A stretch of 64,000 nt of DNA, from positions 1-64,000 of the forward strand of contig JALIZF010001722.1 in the NCBI GenBank assembly GCA_029948255.1. The letters are read 5' to 3'. The notes under the pieces were generated by a model that saw only the letters and a program-made list of their open reading frames with translations, was not told where the DNA came from and made no database searches. The position numbers and the translations under genes are program-made. Shown piece by piece: positions 1 through 10,600 of the stretch (positions are counted from its first letter, which is position 1; the number at the start of each line of letters is the position of its first letter). The stretch comes from Telmatactis stephensoni. Its lineage: Eukaryota > Cnidaria > Anthozoa > Actiniaria > Isophelliidae.

Positions 1-1
1 T

Positions 2-184
2 TTGATCAGGGAAGAGAAAATTAACACCACAATTGATCGAAGGTCAAGTATTCCTAAAATGCCCCATAAAAGCCACTCACATAAATCTGAGAAACCAACG
101 CCACGACTTCCAGCTTTGATCAGAGTAGAAAGAGTTAACAACACAATTGATCGAAGGTCAAGTATTCCTGAAAGACCTGAATGA
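2..184 (+). CDS. 3' end of a possible repeat-containing coding region (partial)
   Basis: An open frame enters from the window edge and ends at the TGA at 182-184. It holds two copies of a unit of 114 nt (38 codons) whose core reads NTTIDRRSSIP; the matching starts are near 31 and 145. A repeat whose length is a multiple of three and stays in frame is what a coding tandem repeat would look like, but a non-coding minisatellite that happens to be open is equally possible. There is no ATG in view, and I do not recognise the peptide, which is basic and rich in Arg, Ser and Pro. Nothing can be said on function. Confidence 0.25.
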   Translation: MIREEKINTTIDRRSSIPKMPHKSHSHKSEKPTPRLPALIRVERVNNTIDRRSSIPERPE

Positions 185-1851
185 CGTAAACTGGTTCAGT
201 CTGTCAGATTTGTTGTATGATTGGATATGATTTTACCACCACCATTTGGCCATCAACATTACACAAAGGTCTCTCTATTCTTACCATACTCAGTAGAGCT
301 GGTTTTTGAGATATTTAAATCCATGGAATTTGAGCATGGCTCATTCAGGTCTCTTCATGTCTCAAAACTTACACAAATAGGGTTGAATTTTATATAGAAA
401 TAAAAAGGAGAGAGACAAATATTATACTTGAACTCATCCTCAGATATTAACAGGAGAAGGAGGAAGGGGAGTGTTCTTTCCCTTTCCCTCTGCTGTTCAT
501 TGTCCCTTTTGTCAGAGGATGGCTAAAGCTTACCACATTTGAATCCTCTGTTGGATGCCAAAAGATTTGATTAAAAAAGTTTTTTCATAATAATATTGGT
601 ACCGTCTATTTTCTTGATTACCTGTGCCTTGAAATGTTTTCTGATCAATGTAGTGTCATTAATTCATAAATATACTTACTTACTTATGCCTGTAATCATC
701 CCGAGCCATCTTGACAAAATCTTTCCGCAAGGCCTGATTTCTTTGGTATTCTCCAAAGATTTGGGGACCTGATCGAGCATGGCATCTCTTGGTATATTCT
801 CATATTACAAATCACCAGGATGGCCCAAATCAAGCAAACATGTCAAATTCAAAGACGTACTTTTAATGAAAATAATTCACAAATTCACAAACAAAGATTT
901 CTGTCAGCGTTACCTTTTCAAGGAATAGAAAAGAGCATGAAGAGCCATTTTTGATAATTTTTGAATCTGATTTGAAATGATAAAGTGGACCTTTAGAGCC
1001 AATTAACCAAAACCGCATTTTTAACTTGGACACGATACCAACAGGACTGTTTTGTCAACTTGTGATGAACTCAAGGTTTTCCGAACATTAACGACATTAA
1101 ACTGGTCAAAATTTTGAACTTTCTCGTAAAGATTTGAAGTGGCTACTAAATACTAAAGACTTGGAGGTAACACTTACATTGGACCTCAAAAAGAGAAAAA
1201 AACATTTCACATTGACTCCAAAGTTCGCCGAGGGAGTTTGCAGGATTGAAAACTCAAAATTGTAAGTTTAATCAATGATTGTTTAGCTCAGTAAAAGGCG
1301 GGCGTTTTTGTGAAGAATGACGTCCTTTAATTGTTTGTGAAATTTTCGTACCGTACGAAATTTGTTTTCTTTTCTTATAATTATATAGCTCGACGAGTAA
1401 AAGTTTTCTTTATAATTTGTTAAAATAGAAAGAAAGTAGTTTAGTATTAATTTTTGTTAGTTTTAACTACTTTTCGTTTGTGAAAAAGTGTTTGAACGAT
1501 ACCTTACAAATTAATTGTTGGTATGTTTTCAAAATATATAGTTGGCGGTCCGTAATCACCCACGGGCATTACGGGGGAATCTTGCCCGTTAAATGGCCAA
1601 TCAGAGCGCGTGAATTTCCTGGAAGTAGTTTGTGCCATTTAATATATTTTTTCAGTCACATGCACTTAGCAGAAACTTTATACCAACATGTCACTGTTTT
1701 TATATTACAAGGAAACAAAGCTGGTATACATATGGAGGGACAACACTTAGCCTCCTATCAGATTCCTATGAACTCTCATCACCTAAACCCTTTCACAGAA
1801 AAAGAATCAGGATTACCTAGGGTATCCAAGTTATCACTTAATTGAAATACA
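185..1851. other. intergenic, no gene recognised
   Basis: AT-rich sequence without a convincing reading frame. A plus-strand open stretch at about 1480-1845 has no family resemblance and lies against the 3' end of the minus-strand BTB gene. I see no transposon ends here. Confidence 0.5.
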
Positions 1852-3168
1852 TCAAAGATTTTTAAAAATTAGAGTTGGAAACTGAGTTGTAGGATTAAAA
1901 CTAGAACGTCTTGATGAGGGCAAAATAGTAACAATGAAATCAGCACACTTAAACATGGCCTTTGGTTCATTACCACTGCAAGTTTTTGGGCCATAAATCT
2001 CTGCTGTTATCAAGTAATTTGTCTCTGGGTCCAATCTAATGGGTTCATCAAGTATAACTCTAAAACCACAGATTTTAAGCTCAATCCTTCTTGGTTCTGT
2101 CTTATACTTTGACGCTTTCTGTGCAATGATAGTGTTAGTTCTATTGTGGACTATAAGATTGACAGTATAGGTGAAATCTTCTTTCCCAAACATATCTACA
2201 CCAACAAAAGACACAGCTTTGCTAACTTTGAAATCAATTGAGTATTTCTGGTTGATGAGCGATTCTGGGCCCATAATGTATGGTACATTGATACTTTCAG
2301 AAAGGAATCTGAAATCCGAAATAAGCAACCGATTTGTGGCTGATCTTTTATGACATGGGAACATGACAGAATCTTGAATTAGACCATTATAAACTTGAAT
2401 TAACTCCATAACCTCATCTATTTTAAGGATTTCACATGGTATCACCACTTCAGCAAACTCCTTCTGTGACATGAGTGGGAATCTAATCAGTCGGATTGCC
2501 TCCTCTCCAAGGATGGCTCTCTTGGTTTTCCCATCACAATCTAAACCTTTTTCTTCGATCCTCTTTCTGACCCATTTATCAACAGCTTGGAACAGGAATA
2601 CTTCTTTGATTACAACATCCTCACTCATGAGAACTCGGCAGAGCATTTGTCGAGAGATGTTCAAAAACGACTCAGATGAAAGTGCTTCTTTTGCTTCACG
2701 AAAAACAGTGTCCCAGCAATATTGCTCGAGTTTGTCATCGTCTTGAACTTGAGGCAGCACAGCAAACACGTCCTCGGGACTCAGCTCTTTCTCGATGTAT
2801 TCCTTGCACTTCTCCGCCAAAAAAGGTAGCATGTATTTGTTGGCAAGGTATAATACTTCCATCACATTTTCCCCGTTGAGCTTAGGCTCATCTGAGTACG
2901 CATAGCGAAGCAGTTCTTCGATGCCTTCCTTCGTGCAGTCCGGAAACTCGATAATTGAATTATTCCTATCTGCTAGCTGTCCATAAAACATAGCTTCAAA
3001 CACAGGACTACTTATCGCCAGTATGTACTTGTTAGCTGGAACAGTGACTTTGACTCCTTTTGAGTCTACCACCGTGAACTCAACATCACAGAACAAGGAC
3101 TTGTTGAACGCGTACTCGTTACGTTCTCTGATTGTGGATAGATTACTTTGCCACCTCGAAGCTTCCAT
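1852..3168 (-). CDS. BTB-BACK-PHR domain protein (BTBD3/BTBD6-like), copy A
   Basis: A single-exon gene of 438 aa. I chose the ATG at 3168 (MEASRWQ) because it aligns with the start of the neighbouring paralogue (METLRWQ); the frame is open 14 codons further up but without ATG. Domains: BTB/POZ about residues 20-125, with FCDVEF, then VPANKYILAISSPVFEAMFYG-type core and YAYSDE; BACK about 130-240 (PEDVFAVLPQ, LFQAVDKWV, IRFPLMSQ); PHR-like beta-sandwich about 300-436 (SFVGVDMFG to the C-terminus). Members of this family (BTBD1/2/3/6) are dimeric adaptors that join substrates to Cullin-3 ubiquitin ligases. Here substrate and pathway are unknown. Length is slightly below that of vertebrate BTBD6, which has a longer N-terminus. 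No intron or frame break is seen. Confidence 0.9.
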   Translation of the reverse strand: MEASRWQSNLSTIRERNEYAFNKSLFCDVEFTVVDSKGVKVTVPANKYILAISSPVFEAMFYGQLADRNNSIIEFPDCTKEGIEELLRYAYSDEPKLNGENVMEVLYLANKYMLPFLAEKCKEYIEKELSPEDVFAVLPQVQDDDKLEQYCWDTVFREAKEALSSESFLNISRQMLCRVLMSEDVVIKEVFLFQAVDKWVRKRIEEKGLDCDGKTKRAILGEEAIRLIRFPLMSQKEFAEVVIPCEILKIDEVMELIQVYNGLIQDSVMFPCHKRSATNRLLISDFRFLSESINVPYIMGPESLINQKYSIDFKVSKAVSFVGVDMFGKEDFTYTVNLIVHNRTNTIIAQKASKYKTEPRRIELKICGFRVILDEPIRLDPETNYLITAEIYGPKTCSGNEPKAMFKCADFIVTILPSSRRSSFNPTTQFPTLIFKNL

Positions 3169-3622
3169 TGTACAATTCTGTTCAAAATTTAGTAAGAATA
3201 GAACTGTCAACTTCGTTACTTTGTTCCAAAATCTCCATTTAAATTCGGAAGTTACACGGAAAGATGATTATGGCGACAAGAAATCTACAAGGCGTTCCTT
3301 CCGCTTCAGATGAGCGTAAGAAGCTTGGGTAAGAGAAACAGGCAACCCGGTCATTTATGAAGAAGAAGAAGATTTGATTAGGGTAACTAGAATTACATTT
3401 AAGTAATTTTCATTCAGGCCCCAAAAAAACAAGCATGAATAATAAATAATAACAATAACAAGATAAAAGGTGTATAAGATAAATTAAATATTGTTTACAT
3501 TAATAAACATATACGATTTTTTTTTCTTTTCTTTTCTCTTTTCTTTTGAAAATAATTTTTAAATGATATTCTATGTTGGTCTTTAGTACCTTTGGCTTTG
3601 TGTAGGAAAAAGGAGCAGGTTA
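3169..3622. other. spacer upstream of BTB gene A
   Basis: Holds a GAAGAAGAAGA run near 3360 and a T-rich TTTTCTTTTCTTTTC stretch near 3520-3547. The promoter and 5' UTR of the minus-strand gene should lie in the first few hundred bases, but I cannot point to a specific element. Confidence 0.4.
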
Positions 3623-4431
3623 GGGGGCCGGTCGTTTATTATCGGGGAGGGGGGACCAGTTATATTTTTCATTACGACAAATCGTATGATATGACCCCGT
3701 ACACAAACTGCAATTGTTAATGTGACCTCTACAGGAAGATATTTGTATGGAAGTGACCCCCCAAACCCACCCCTCTCAACTAAATCTGGATATGACATAG
3801 TATGAGAAAGAAAGACAATGCAGACTTGTATTATAAACGTGTGATTTTAGTAGCAATTTTTACGTGACTTTATGGGTATTGATTCGCGTGGAGTCAATCG
3901 AGGACAATTAATGTAGGAATTGTGATTGTGAGAGCTTTGAGGCGAAGGCAGGACAGTCAGAATGCAGGTAGTTGCTTTCCAATGCAACATGATAAAGTAG
4001 AATATTCCATCGGCGCTGTGTCTGACATTGCAACTTAGTTAAATATACCAAGCACGCTAGAAGACCTAGTCCCCAATGTCTTGTTGAATCTCGTACATAA
4101 AACCATGTAAAACTATTAAGTTTGTCACAAAGAGAATGTAATGTTGACAGATGACTACCACATGCAGTACGATGCCACTCGTTTTGTTATTTGATACTAG
4201 TCAATAATGGGCAGTAAATAATTCTCATAATTAGTAACAGACTGTACAGTAGTAATTAAAGTCTATTTTTATACTTGGTAAACAACGATTCACAAATTCA
4301 GAAAAATTTGAAAACAACCCCCCAAAATTTATCAAATTTTGAAAGTATTTCATCCAAAACAGTAACATTATAAAAGTGATCCCCCAGCAATCTGACTGGC
4401 CCCCCATCCCCAATAATAAACAACCGGCCCC
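3623..4431. mobile_element. 809-bp terminal-inverted-repeat element, TA target duplication
   Basis: The left end reads GGGGGCCGGTCGTTTATTAT and the right end is its near reverse complement (ATAATAAACAACCGGCCCC). Similarity of the two ends goes on for about 40 bp, including the GGGGA(G/T)GGGGGG(A/C)CCAGT segment. The element is flanked by TA on both sides (3621-3622 and 4432-4433). Internal sequence encodes no recognisable transposase, so this is a non-autonomous DNA element. The TA duplication fits a Tc1/mariner-type or similar TA-targeting family; the superfamily is inferred only. Confidence 0.65.
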
Positions 4432-4462
4432 TAGATATCAGAACAGATTTTATTTCCTACAT

Positions 4463-4534
4463 AATCATACTCGGAATAAACAAACTGGACTCCCGCTACG
4501 CGGCCGTCCAATTTTGTTTATCCCTCGTATGATT
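4463..4534. repeat. short imperfect inverted repeat
   Basis: AATCATAC(T)CGGAATAAACAAA at the left pairs with TTTGTTTATCCCTCGTATGATT at the right around a GC-rich centre (CGCTACGCGGCCG). It is likely a small repeat-family hairpin. Flanking sequence 4535-4944 shows nothing else. Confidence 0.45.
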
Positions 4535-4944
4535 ACAGACTGAATTGGACTCCACTCGGTCCTATTACCATCAGAAATTATATGTCAAATAATAAAGCCA
4601 GATAAAATGTAAGTGTACAAGGACGATTTAATCAGTGGTATCATTGCTACTGTCAAGTTATATGAGGAATATATCACACATTGTCTCCATTAATACAAAA
4701 GTAGAATGTTTTGAAAACAAAATTCTGCTAGGAGGTTAAAACTAGAAATACACTATACTAGAGCCTAATCTTCAAGACAACAAATTAATCTATCATGGCA
4801 CCCAAGGACCCCCCTGGATCCGCCCCTGGTTGAAGTGAATGAATAAATCTTTAAGTTTTTAGATGAATCCCATCAAAATTACACAAAAGTTAAAGCAGTC
4901 ATCAATAGCTTGACATAACTATTTCCTTATCTTTTTATCCCTAG

Positions 4945-6255
4945 TTAAATCTTTTTGAAGACAAACGTTGGAAACTGGCCATTATCAACTGATGTTCCAT
5001 TTGTTGACCTAACAGAATCTTTATACTTTATAATGATATCATCTACTTTAGCTTCAACAGCTCTACCAGTGCCGCAGAATGATGGAGGTCCACTTATTTT
5101 GGCCTCTACAGTGTAAACAACTTGAGGGATTAGTTTGATAGGTTCAACAAGATTGATAATATATCCATAATATAAGTTGTCAGTTTTTTGATTCTCTGTA
5201 AGAAAGGTGGAGGATAGCTGGGAGACAATGTTGCTGTTTTTGTAAATGCTCAGTTCAACATCATACTCTGCATTCTTCCTACCAAACATTTTCACACCAA
5301 CAAGATAAATGGCTTTGTTTACAGTTAAGTCTAGAGCATCCACACAACCAAAATAATGCCAAAATGTACCTTCCTCAGCATCCATGGTGAATCTAAGACT
5401 TGGAATAAGCATACAACCAGAACTTCTTTCCATAGTACTAAACATGCTTGTCAATGGTGAAATGTCACTGAAGATCTGAAACACTTCCATAATTTCATCT
5501 TTCTCCAAAATCCCACAAGGCAGCACTGCTTGAGCAAAATCTTTTTGCGACATCAGAGGGAACCTAATTTGTTTGATGACCTCTTCTCCAAGAATGGCTC
5601 GTTTTGTTTCACCATTGTTGTCTAATCCTTGCTCCTTTATCTTATTATCTACCCATCGACAGACCGCTTGAAAAAGGTGCATCTCAGTGATCTTAAGAGT
5701 ATCTCTGGCAAGAACTTGGTAGAGTATCTCTTTAGAGACACCCAGAAACGATTCAGAAAACATGGATCGTTCGGTTTCCCTGTCAACAAGGTCCCAGCAA
5801 TGTTTCTCGAGTTTTTCATCGTTCATTTTGGACACCTGAGGCAGAATGCTAAACACATCTTCTGGCCTGAGCTCATTTTCGATATATTCCATACATTTCT
5901 TCACCAAGAACGGCAGCATATACTTCTCGGCAAGGTACAGCACTTCAGTAATGTTACTGACATTTAGGTCAACTTTGTCTGAATATACATAGCGAAACAG
6001 TTCTTGAAGTCCTTCCTTTGTGCAATCTGGAAGCTCGATAACTGATTGATTATTTTCTGAAAACTGTCCATAAAACATCGCCTCAAACACAGGACTGCTT
6101 ATAGCCAAAATGTATTTGTTGGCCGGAACCAAGGCTTTATCTCCATTCGAGTCTACCACCGAGAACTCGACATCACAGAATAGGGACTTGTTGAAGGCGT
6201 ACTCGTTACGTTCTCTGACTGTAGACAATTCAGTTTGCCAGCGTAGTGTCTCCAT
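4945..6255 (-). CDS. BTB-BACK-PHR domain protein (BTBD3/BTBD6-like), copy B
   Basis: A single-exon gene of 436 aa that starts at the ATG at 6255 and ends just before 4945. It is a clear tandem paralogue of the gene at 1852-3168, in the same orientation, and similar along the full length. BTB about residues 15-120 (RERNEYAFNKSLFCDVEF; KYILAISSPVFEAMFYGQF), BACK about 130-235 (PEDVFSILPQ; IRFPLMSQKDFAQAVLP) and a PHR-like C-terminal module (AIYLVGVKMFG; EAKISGPPS). The role expected from the family is a Cullin-3 adaptor. The BTB part is more conserved between the two copies than the PHR part, which is the presumed substrate-binding side; that fits a shared ligase partner with diverging targets, an inference. 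No introns or frame breaks. Confidence 0.9.
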   Translation of the reverse strand: METLRWQTELSTVRERNEYAFNKSLFCDVEFSVVDSNGDKALVPANKYILAISSPVFEAMFYGQFSENNQSVIELPDCTKEGLQELFRYVYSDKVDLNVSNITEVLYLAEKYMLPFLVKKCMEYIENELRPEDVFSILPQVSKMNDEKLEKHCWDLVDRETERSMFSESFLGVSKEILYQVLARDTLKITEMHLFQAVCRWVDNKIKEQGLDNNGETKRAILGEEVIKQIRFPLMSQKDFAQAVLPCGILEKDEIMEVFQIFSDISPLTSMFSTMERSSGCMLIPSLRFTMDAEEGTFWHYFGCVDALDLTVNKAIYLVGVKMFGRKNAEYDVELSIYKNSNIVSQLSSTFLTENQKTDNLYYGYIINLVEPIKLIPQVVYTVEAKISGPPSFCGTGRAVEAKVDDIIIKYKDSVRSTNGTSVDNGQFPTFVFKKI

Positions 6256-7659
6256 TGTAAGATTTTGATCTAAATATACGGGAAGGTACTGACTTTTGGG
6301 CAGATGTTACGCTGTTTACCAGCTGTGAGGGGCTCCAGTGTTTTGTTCACAAGCAGATTGCAAATTTTCATCAGGCGTTCCTTGATCGAAAGGCTCTTCC
6401 ACAGTCTCCGCTCGATCGTGTTAAAAGCGCAGCGTCCGTCAAGGAACTGAGGAAGAGTTTCGCGAAAATCAGCGAAAAGTGAACGTAATGTCGCCCAAAC
6501 TCGCTTAATAATCTTGTCATTACAGGCACACCGTAGTCCGTTGTCTGACAAAATGGAAAAACATCAGATAATGGACTAGAGTAGCAGAAAATTAATTGGC
6601 CATACTAGGATCTACTAGATGAATATGCATATGACGCAAATCGAATAGCTGACTTCCGAGTCACTTCACTTGCCACATCAAGAGCATCAAGACGAGGCTA
6701 CGTGCATAAAGCTCAGTCATTCGTAACAAGACAAAAGTTTTCGTACGTAGCCTCGTTCTAAATCCTTTGGGGATCCTTTGTATGTGGCAGGTGAAGTATA
6801 CCTGGACTATTAAGATCTAAAAGCGTTTTTGATATTACAAGTGCACATCTAATACCAGGCTCGTAACATGGTATATTTTCGTCTCACTGATCCCGGATTT
6901 TTACGGAAATTTTGATTCCTGAGCCCATATTTTTAGACATTTTTGATCCCTGATCCTTGGTGCAAAAAACTGAGCTGATCCCTGATCCGCCTGACCCAAT
7001 GTTCCTGATCCTCGATCCCACCCATTTGATCCCTGAGCCCTGGCCTCTGATCCCTGATCCTGGCCATAATTTGGAAAGGCTACGCATTTACGTACTTGTA
7101 TCAAAGGTTTGGGGTCAGTTTCTGACCAAAAGGGCTCACTTTATAACTGTTCAGTTAATTGGTAGGGAATCGAAGCGAGTGTGTTAGCTAGGATTTTAAA
7201 GCTATAGAGAACTCGAATAGGACAAATTTTCAGTAATGCTCAAATGGATTTTAACATTTGTGATGTATCGCAATTTAAAAGAAATCGCGTTTTTTTAAAC
7301 GAAATGGTAAGGACCCTACCCCAGTCAGGCGCTAGTAATTGCATGCAAATTTTTTTCACTCATACGAAACTCATTATATATGCCAAATGAAAACGTAAAC
7401 ATTATAGATACATGATCCGGGTAGGGATTTGAACATTTTAATTTTTTTCTTGGGATATCGACCATTCTAAAAACTTTCACGGACATTTGGTGAGCCCTAT
7501 GCTATAAGAGTATTTCTTAACAAATAATTTGACATGTTGCCTTTAAAAGAATAATTAAGCTGTGCCAAGTCTTTGCTTTGGAGTAGATTTTAATACTAAC
7601 TATGTTGCCACAACAGAGAAAAGTTAATTGCACTTTAAAACAAAACTTGAGTCTCTCTA
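6256..7659. other. intergenic between BTB gene B and ABCC copy 1
   Basis: Contains a degenerate GATCCCTGATCC-type simple repeat at about 6885-7062 (units such as TGATCCCTGA and CTGATCCTGGCC). An open minus-strand stretch at 6270-6551 (93 codons, no ATG) lies directly upstream of BTB gene B and could be 5' UTR; I do not recognise it. The rest, 7063-7659, is AT-rich and holds the 3' flank of the ABCC gene. Confidence 0.45.
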
Positions 7660-10600
7660 TCAATGTCCACTTCTTTTTAACAGTTCGTTTAGATATCCGC
7701 CATCTTTACCAGCAAGTATCGCAGGCGCGCCTTCTTCAACCACGTGACCTTGGTCCATCACCATTACCCTGTCATAGTCCATAATGGTGTCCAGTCGATG
7801 AGCTATGGTCAGCACAGTACAATTAGAGAACGAGTGGCGTATAACATGTTGAACTCGTTGGTCCGTATGTAAGTCCACGTTGGCGGTTGCCTCGTCCATA
7901 AGCAGTATTCGACACCTTTGCAGCAACGCTCGAGCCAAACACAGAAGCTGTCGCTCACCTACACTGAAACCAGCTCCTGATTCTTTGATCTGACATTGCA
8001 GTTGTTCTGGTAGACCAGCTACTTTGTCACATAGCTGTACTTGTTTTAATGCTATCCAAATTTCGTCGTCTGTAAAACGATTGAATGGGTCGAGGTTTTT
8101 CTTTAGAGTTCCCACGAACACAATTGGGTCCTGGGGGATCACGGCCATGGACCTCCGAGCGGCCTGGATGTTAATAGTACCCAGGTCAACATCGTCAATT
8201 AGAATCTGACCCTGAGGTTCGGGCATGCGTAAAATGGCGGCTAACAGCGACGATTTGCCAGCTCCAGTACGACCCACAATTCCAATCTTCTCACGTGGTT
8301 GGATTTCCAAGTTGACATTTCGAAGTACAGTAACACCATCTTGGATATACTGTAAGGACACATTCTGTAGACTGATCAAACCCTGATCAGGCCATGTGTC
8401 TGGTGGTTGTGTTTGTCTACTGTAGCCTGGCTCTGCTGGCAGAGAACTGTAGGTCAAGACACGTTCTGCAGATGTCATGATGTTTTCTACATCACAAGCC
8501 CTTTGAATTCCATAAGCAATGACCCAAGTAGTATTGACAGTGGCCACAAGTAGCATTCCAGTTAAAGCTGCAATTTAAGCAATCAAACATAATGAATTAA
8601 ATTGTCAGTGCAGATTTTTTCATCAAGCTATTGTAATTAAACATCGCATTGCCGCAATTTGCAACGAAGCAATTACCATCCTCAAGGAACCAAGACGTCA
8701 TGGGGATTAGACGCCATGAGTTTTCGAACAATTACTCAAGCTTAATTATAACGCTATTTATTGTTTTAGAACTCTGTTCAAATGTTACCTTCATCTTTGA
8801 TAACTACCACCCCAAGAACAGCAACAACAACGCCAAACAAAGCACAGATGAGGTCAGTACGTAGACAAAACCAGCTGATCACCGATAAACGAAGAAAGGA
8901 AGCCCTGGTGTAACTATCCAAGAGCCTAAAATATAATTATCAAATTAAAACAACATTTTTATAAGAAATGAATGTATGCTTCTTCGAGTGTGAAATAAAC
9001 TCACGTAACATCCCAACCTTCAGACGCGGTTCGAGTATATTTCACGCCCGAAGAACCATACATGTATTCAGTACTAATATCTTTCCGAGTGAAAATCCAC
9101 TCATTAACATTTTTATTGGCCCATGATTTGATTATGTTGAGACATTGGATAGTATATTTACTGAAACTAGAGACTCAATACCGTTCATAATCACAAGTGA
9201 GAACAAGCCTCGGATGGCTTCTGTATTTTGTGGAACTCAAAATCAAGTTTTTGACCCTCATCCAACATCAGTGTACATATACAAAAACTGGGAAAGGCTA
9301 ATTTATTTACCTTCGAAGAGCGGGGAGTAGTTGCCCAATTCTCCTACTTACGAGTATTTAAAACTAATTAAAGCTTCACAGAAAAGAAAGAAGTCGAAAC
9401 CGAAACAAGCATGTTTGAAGTTCACTAGCAATCGAATTCGGAACCTCTCGCACCGAAAGCGCGCACTAACCAACTGTGCCATTCTTGCTCCTTACTAGTA
9501 CTCTTAAGGTCTAAACAACGTACTCTACATGTTAGACCAAAACTCGCCTTGGTTTGGCTTAAATGGTCATTCAGACAATTGTATTTGTTGACGCAGATTG
9601 AGAGCTCTCAGGCAGCCAACGGCTAATGTCCATGATGGACCTCATTATCCCCGTTTTGGGATGGAAAAGACTAATTGAAGCCCATAATTTGGTTCTTCAG
9701 TTTAGTACTATATATGGACTTAATTATAGACCTCCTTTTCATTATCGCAAGATCCCTTTTTTGAAAAAATGAGCCGTGAATGGTTCATACCTATGCATCG
9801 TGTTTGTGAAGTCATCCTCTGAATCCAATGATCGAATCACCTCTAGTCCCCTCTCTGTTTGTGCAATGTGTGCGTAAACTGGACTGCGATTTATGGCCTC
9901 CAGGCGATATATCTCACGAGAGTTTCTGAGCAGATAACGGCAGTAGTACAGAAGTAAAAGAGCAAGAGGAATAAGAACTAATATCAGCCAAGGGGTTACA
10001 AAAAGTGCAACGAAAGTGATGGAAAACACTTTCATGGTGCAGGAGAGAGCAATGTCCATCACTCTTGTAAGTTTGTCATCCAGATTTCCTGTGTCACTTG
10101 AAAAGCGATTCATAATTCGACCAAGTGGATTTGTATCAAAGAAAAGCACTGGAGATTTGATCACAGCCTCTGTCATCCTACCATGAAGGTTTCTCGACGA
10201 TCTGACTACTACACAGTACACAAGGAAGTCTCGTATTCCACATAAGACCAGAGCTCCCATGACCAAACCAACGTAGATTCCAGTGGTTATAGGACGAGTT
10301 TGTTGAATGTGAGACATGTGTGCCAGCCGCGTCTGGAAGAGGTTTGGAGAATACAAAAACGCTAGGAAAGTTAGAGCAAACATTATAACATTAATACTAT
10401 CAAACAACCATTAAATAGATTAGAATCACTAACAGCTAAAACACTACAAACTCTATATGAATCCGAAATATTACCGATTTTTAAAATTCTTTTTTAATAT
10501 GGAGATCTTAGTTATAATGACCTTTGTTCGGGTTAAGGGTTCAACCACAAAGTTTTGGTTAAGTATATAATGCATCATTCACAACACAACAACGGAACTG

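Noticed and set aside
6270..6551. 93-codon minus-strand frame just upstream of BTB gene B
   Set aside because: No ATG and no recognisable domain; possible 5' UTR. Kept out of the gene list.
6957..7187. Proline-rich open frame over the GATCC repeat
   Set aside because: Product of a simple repeat open in several frames on both strands.
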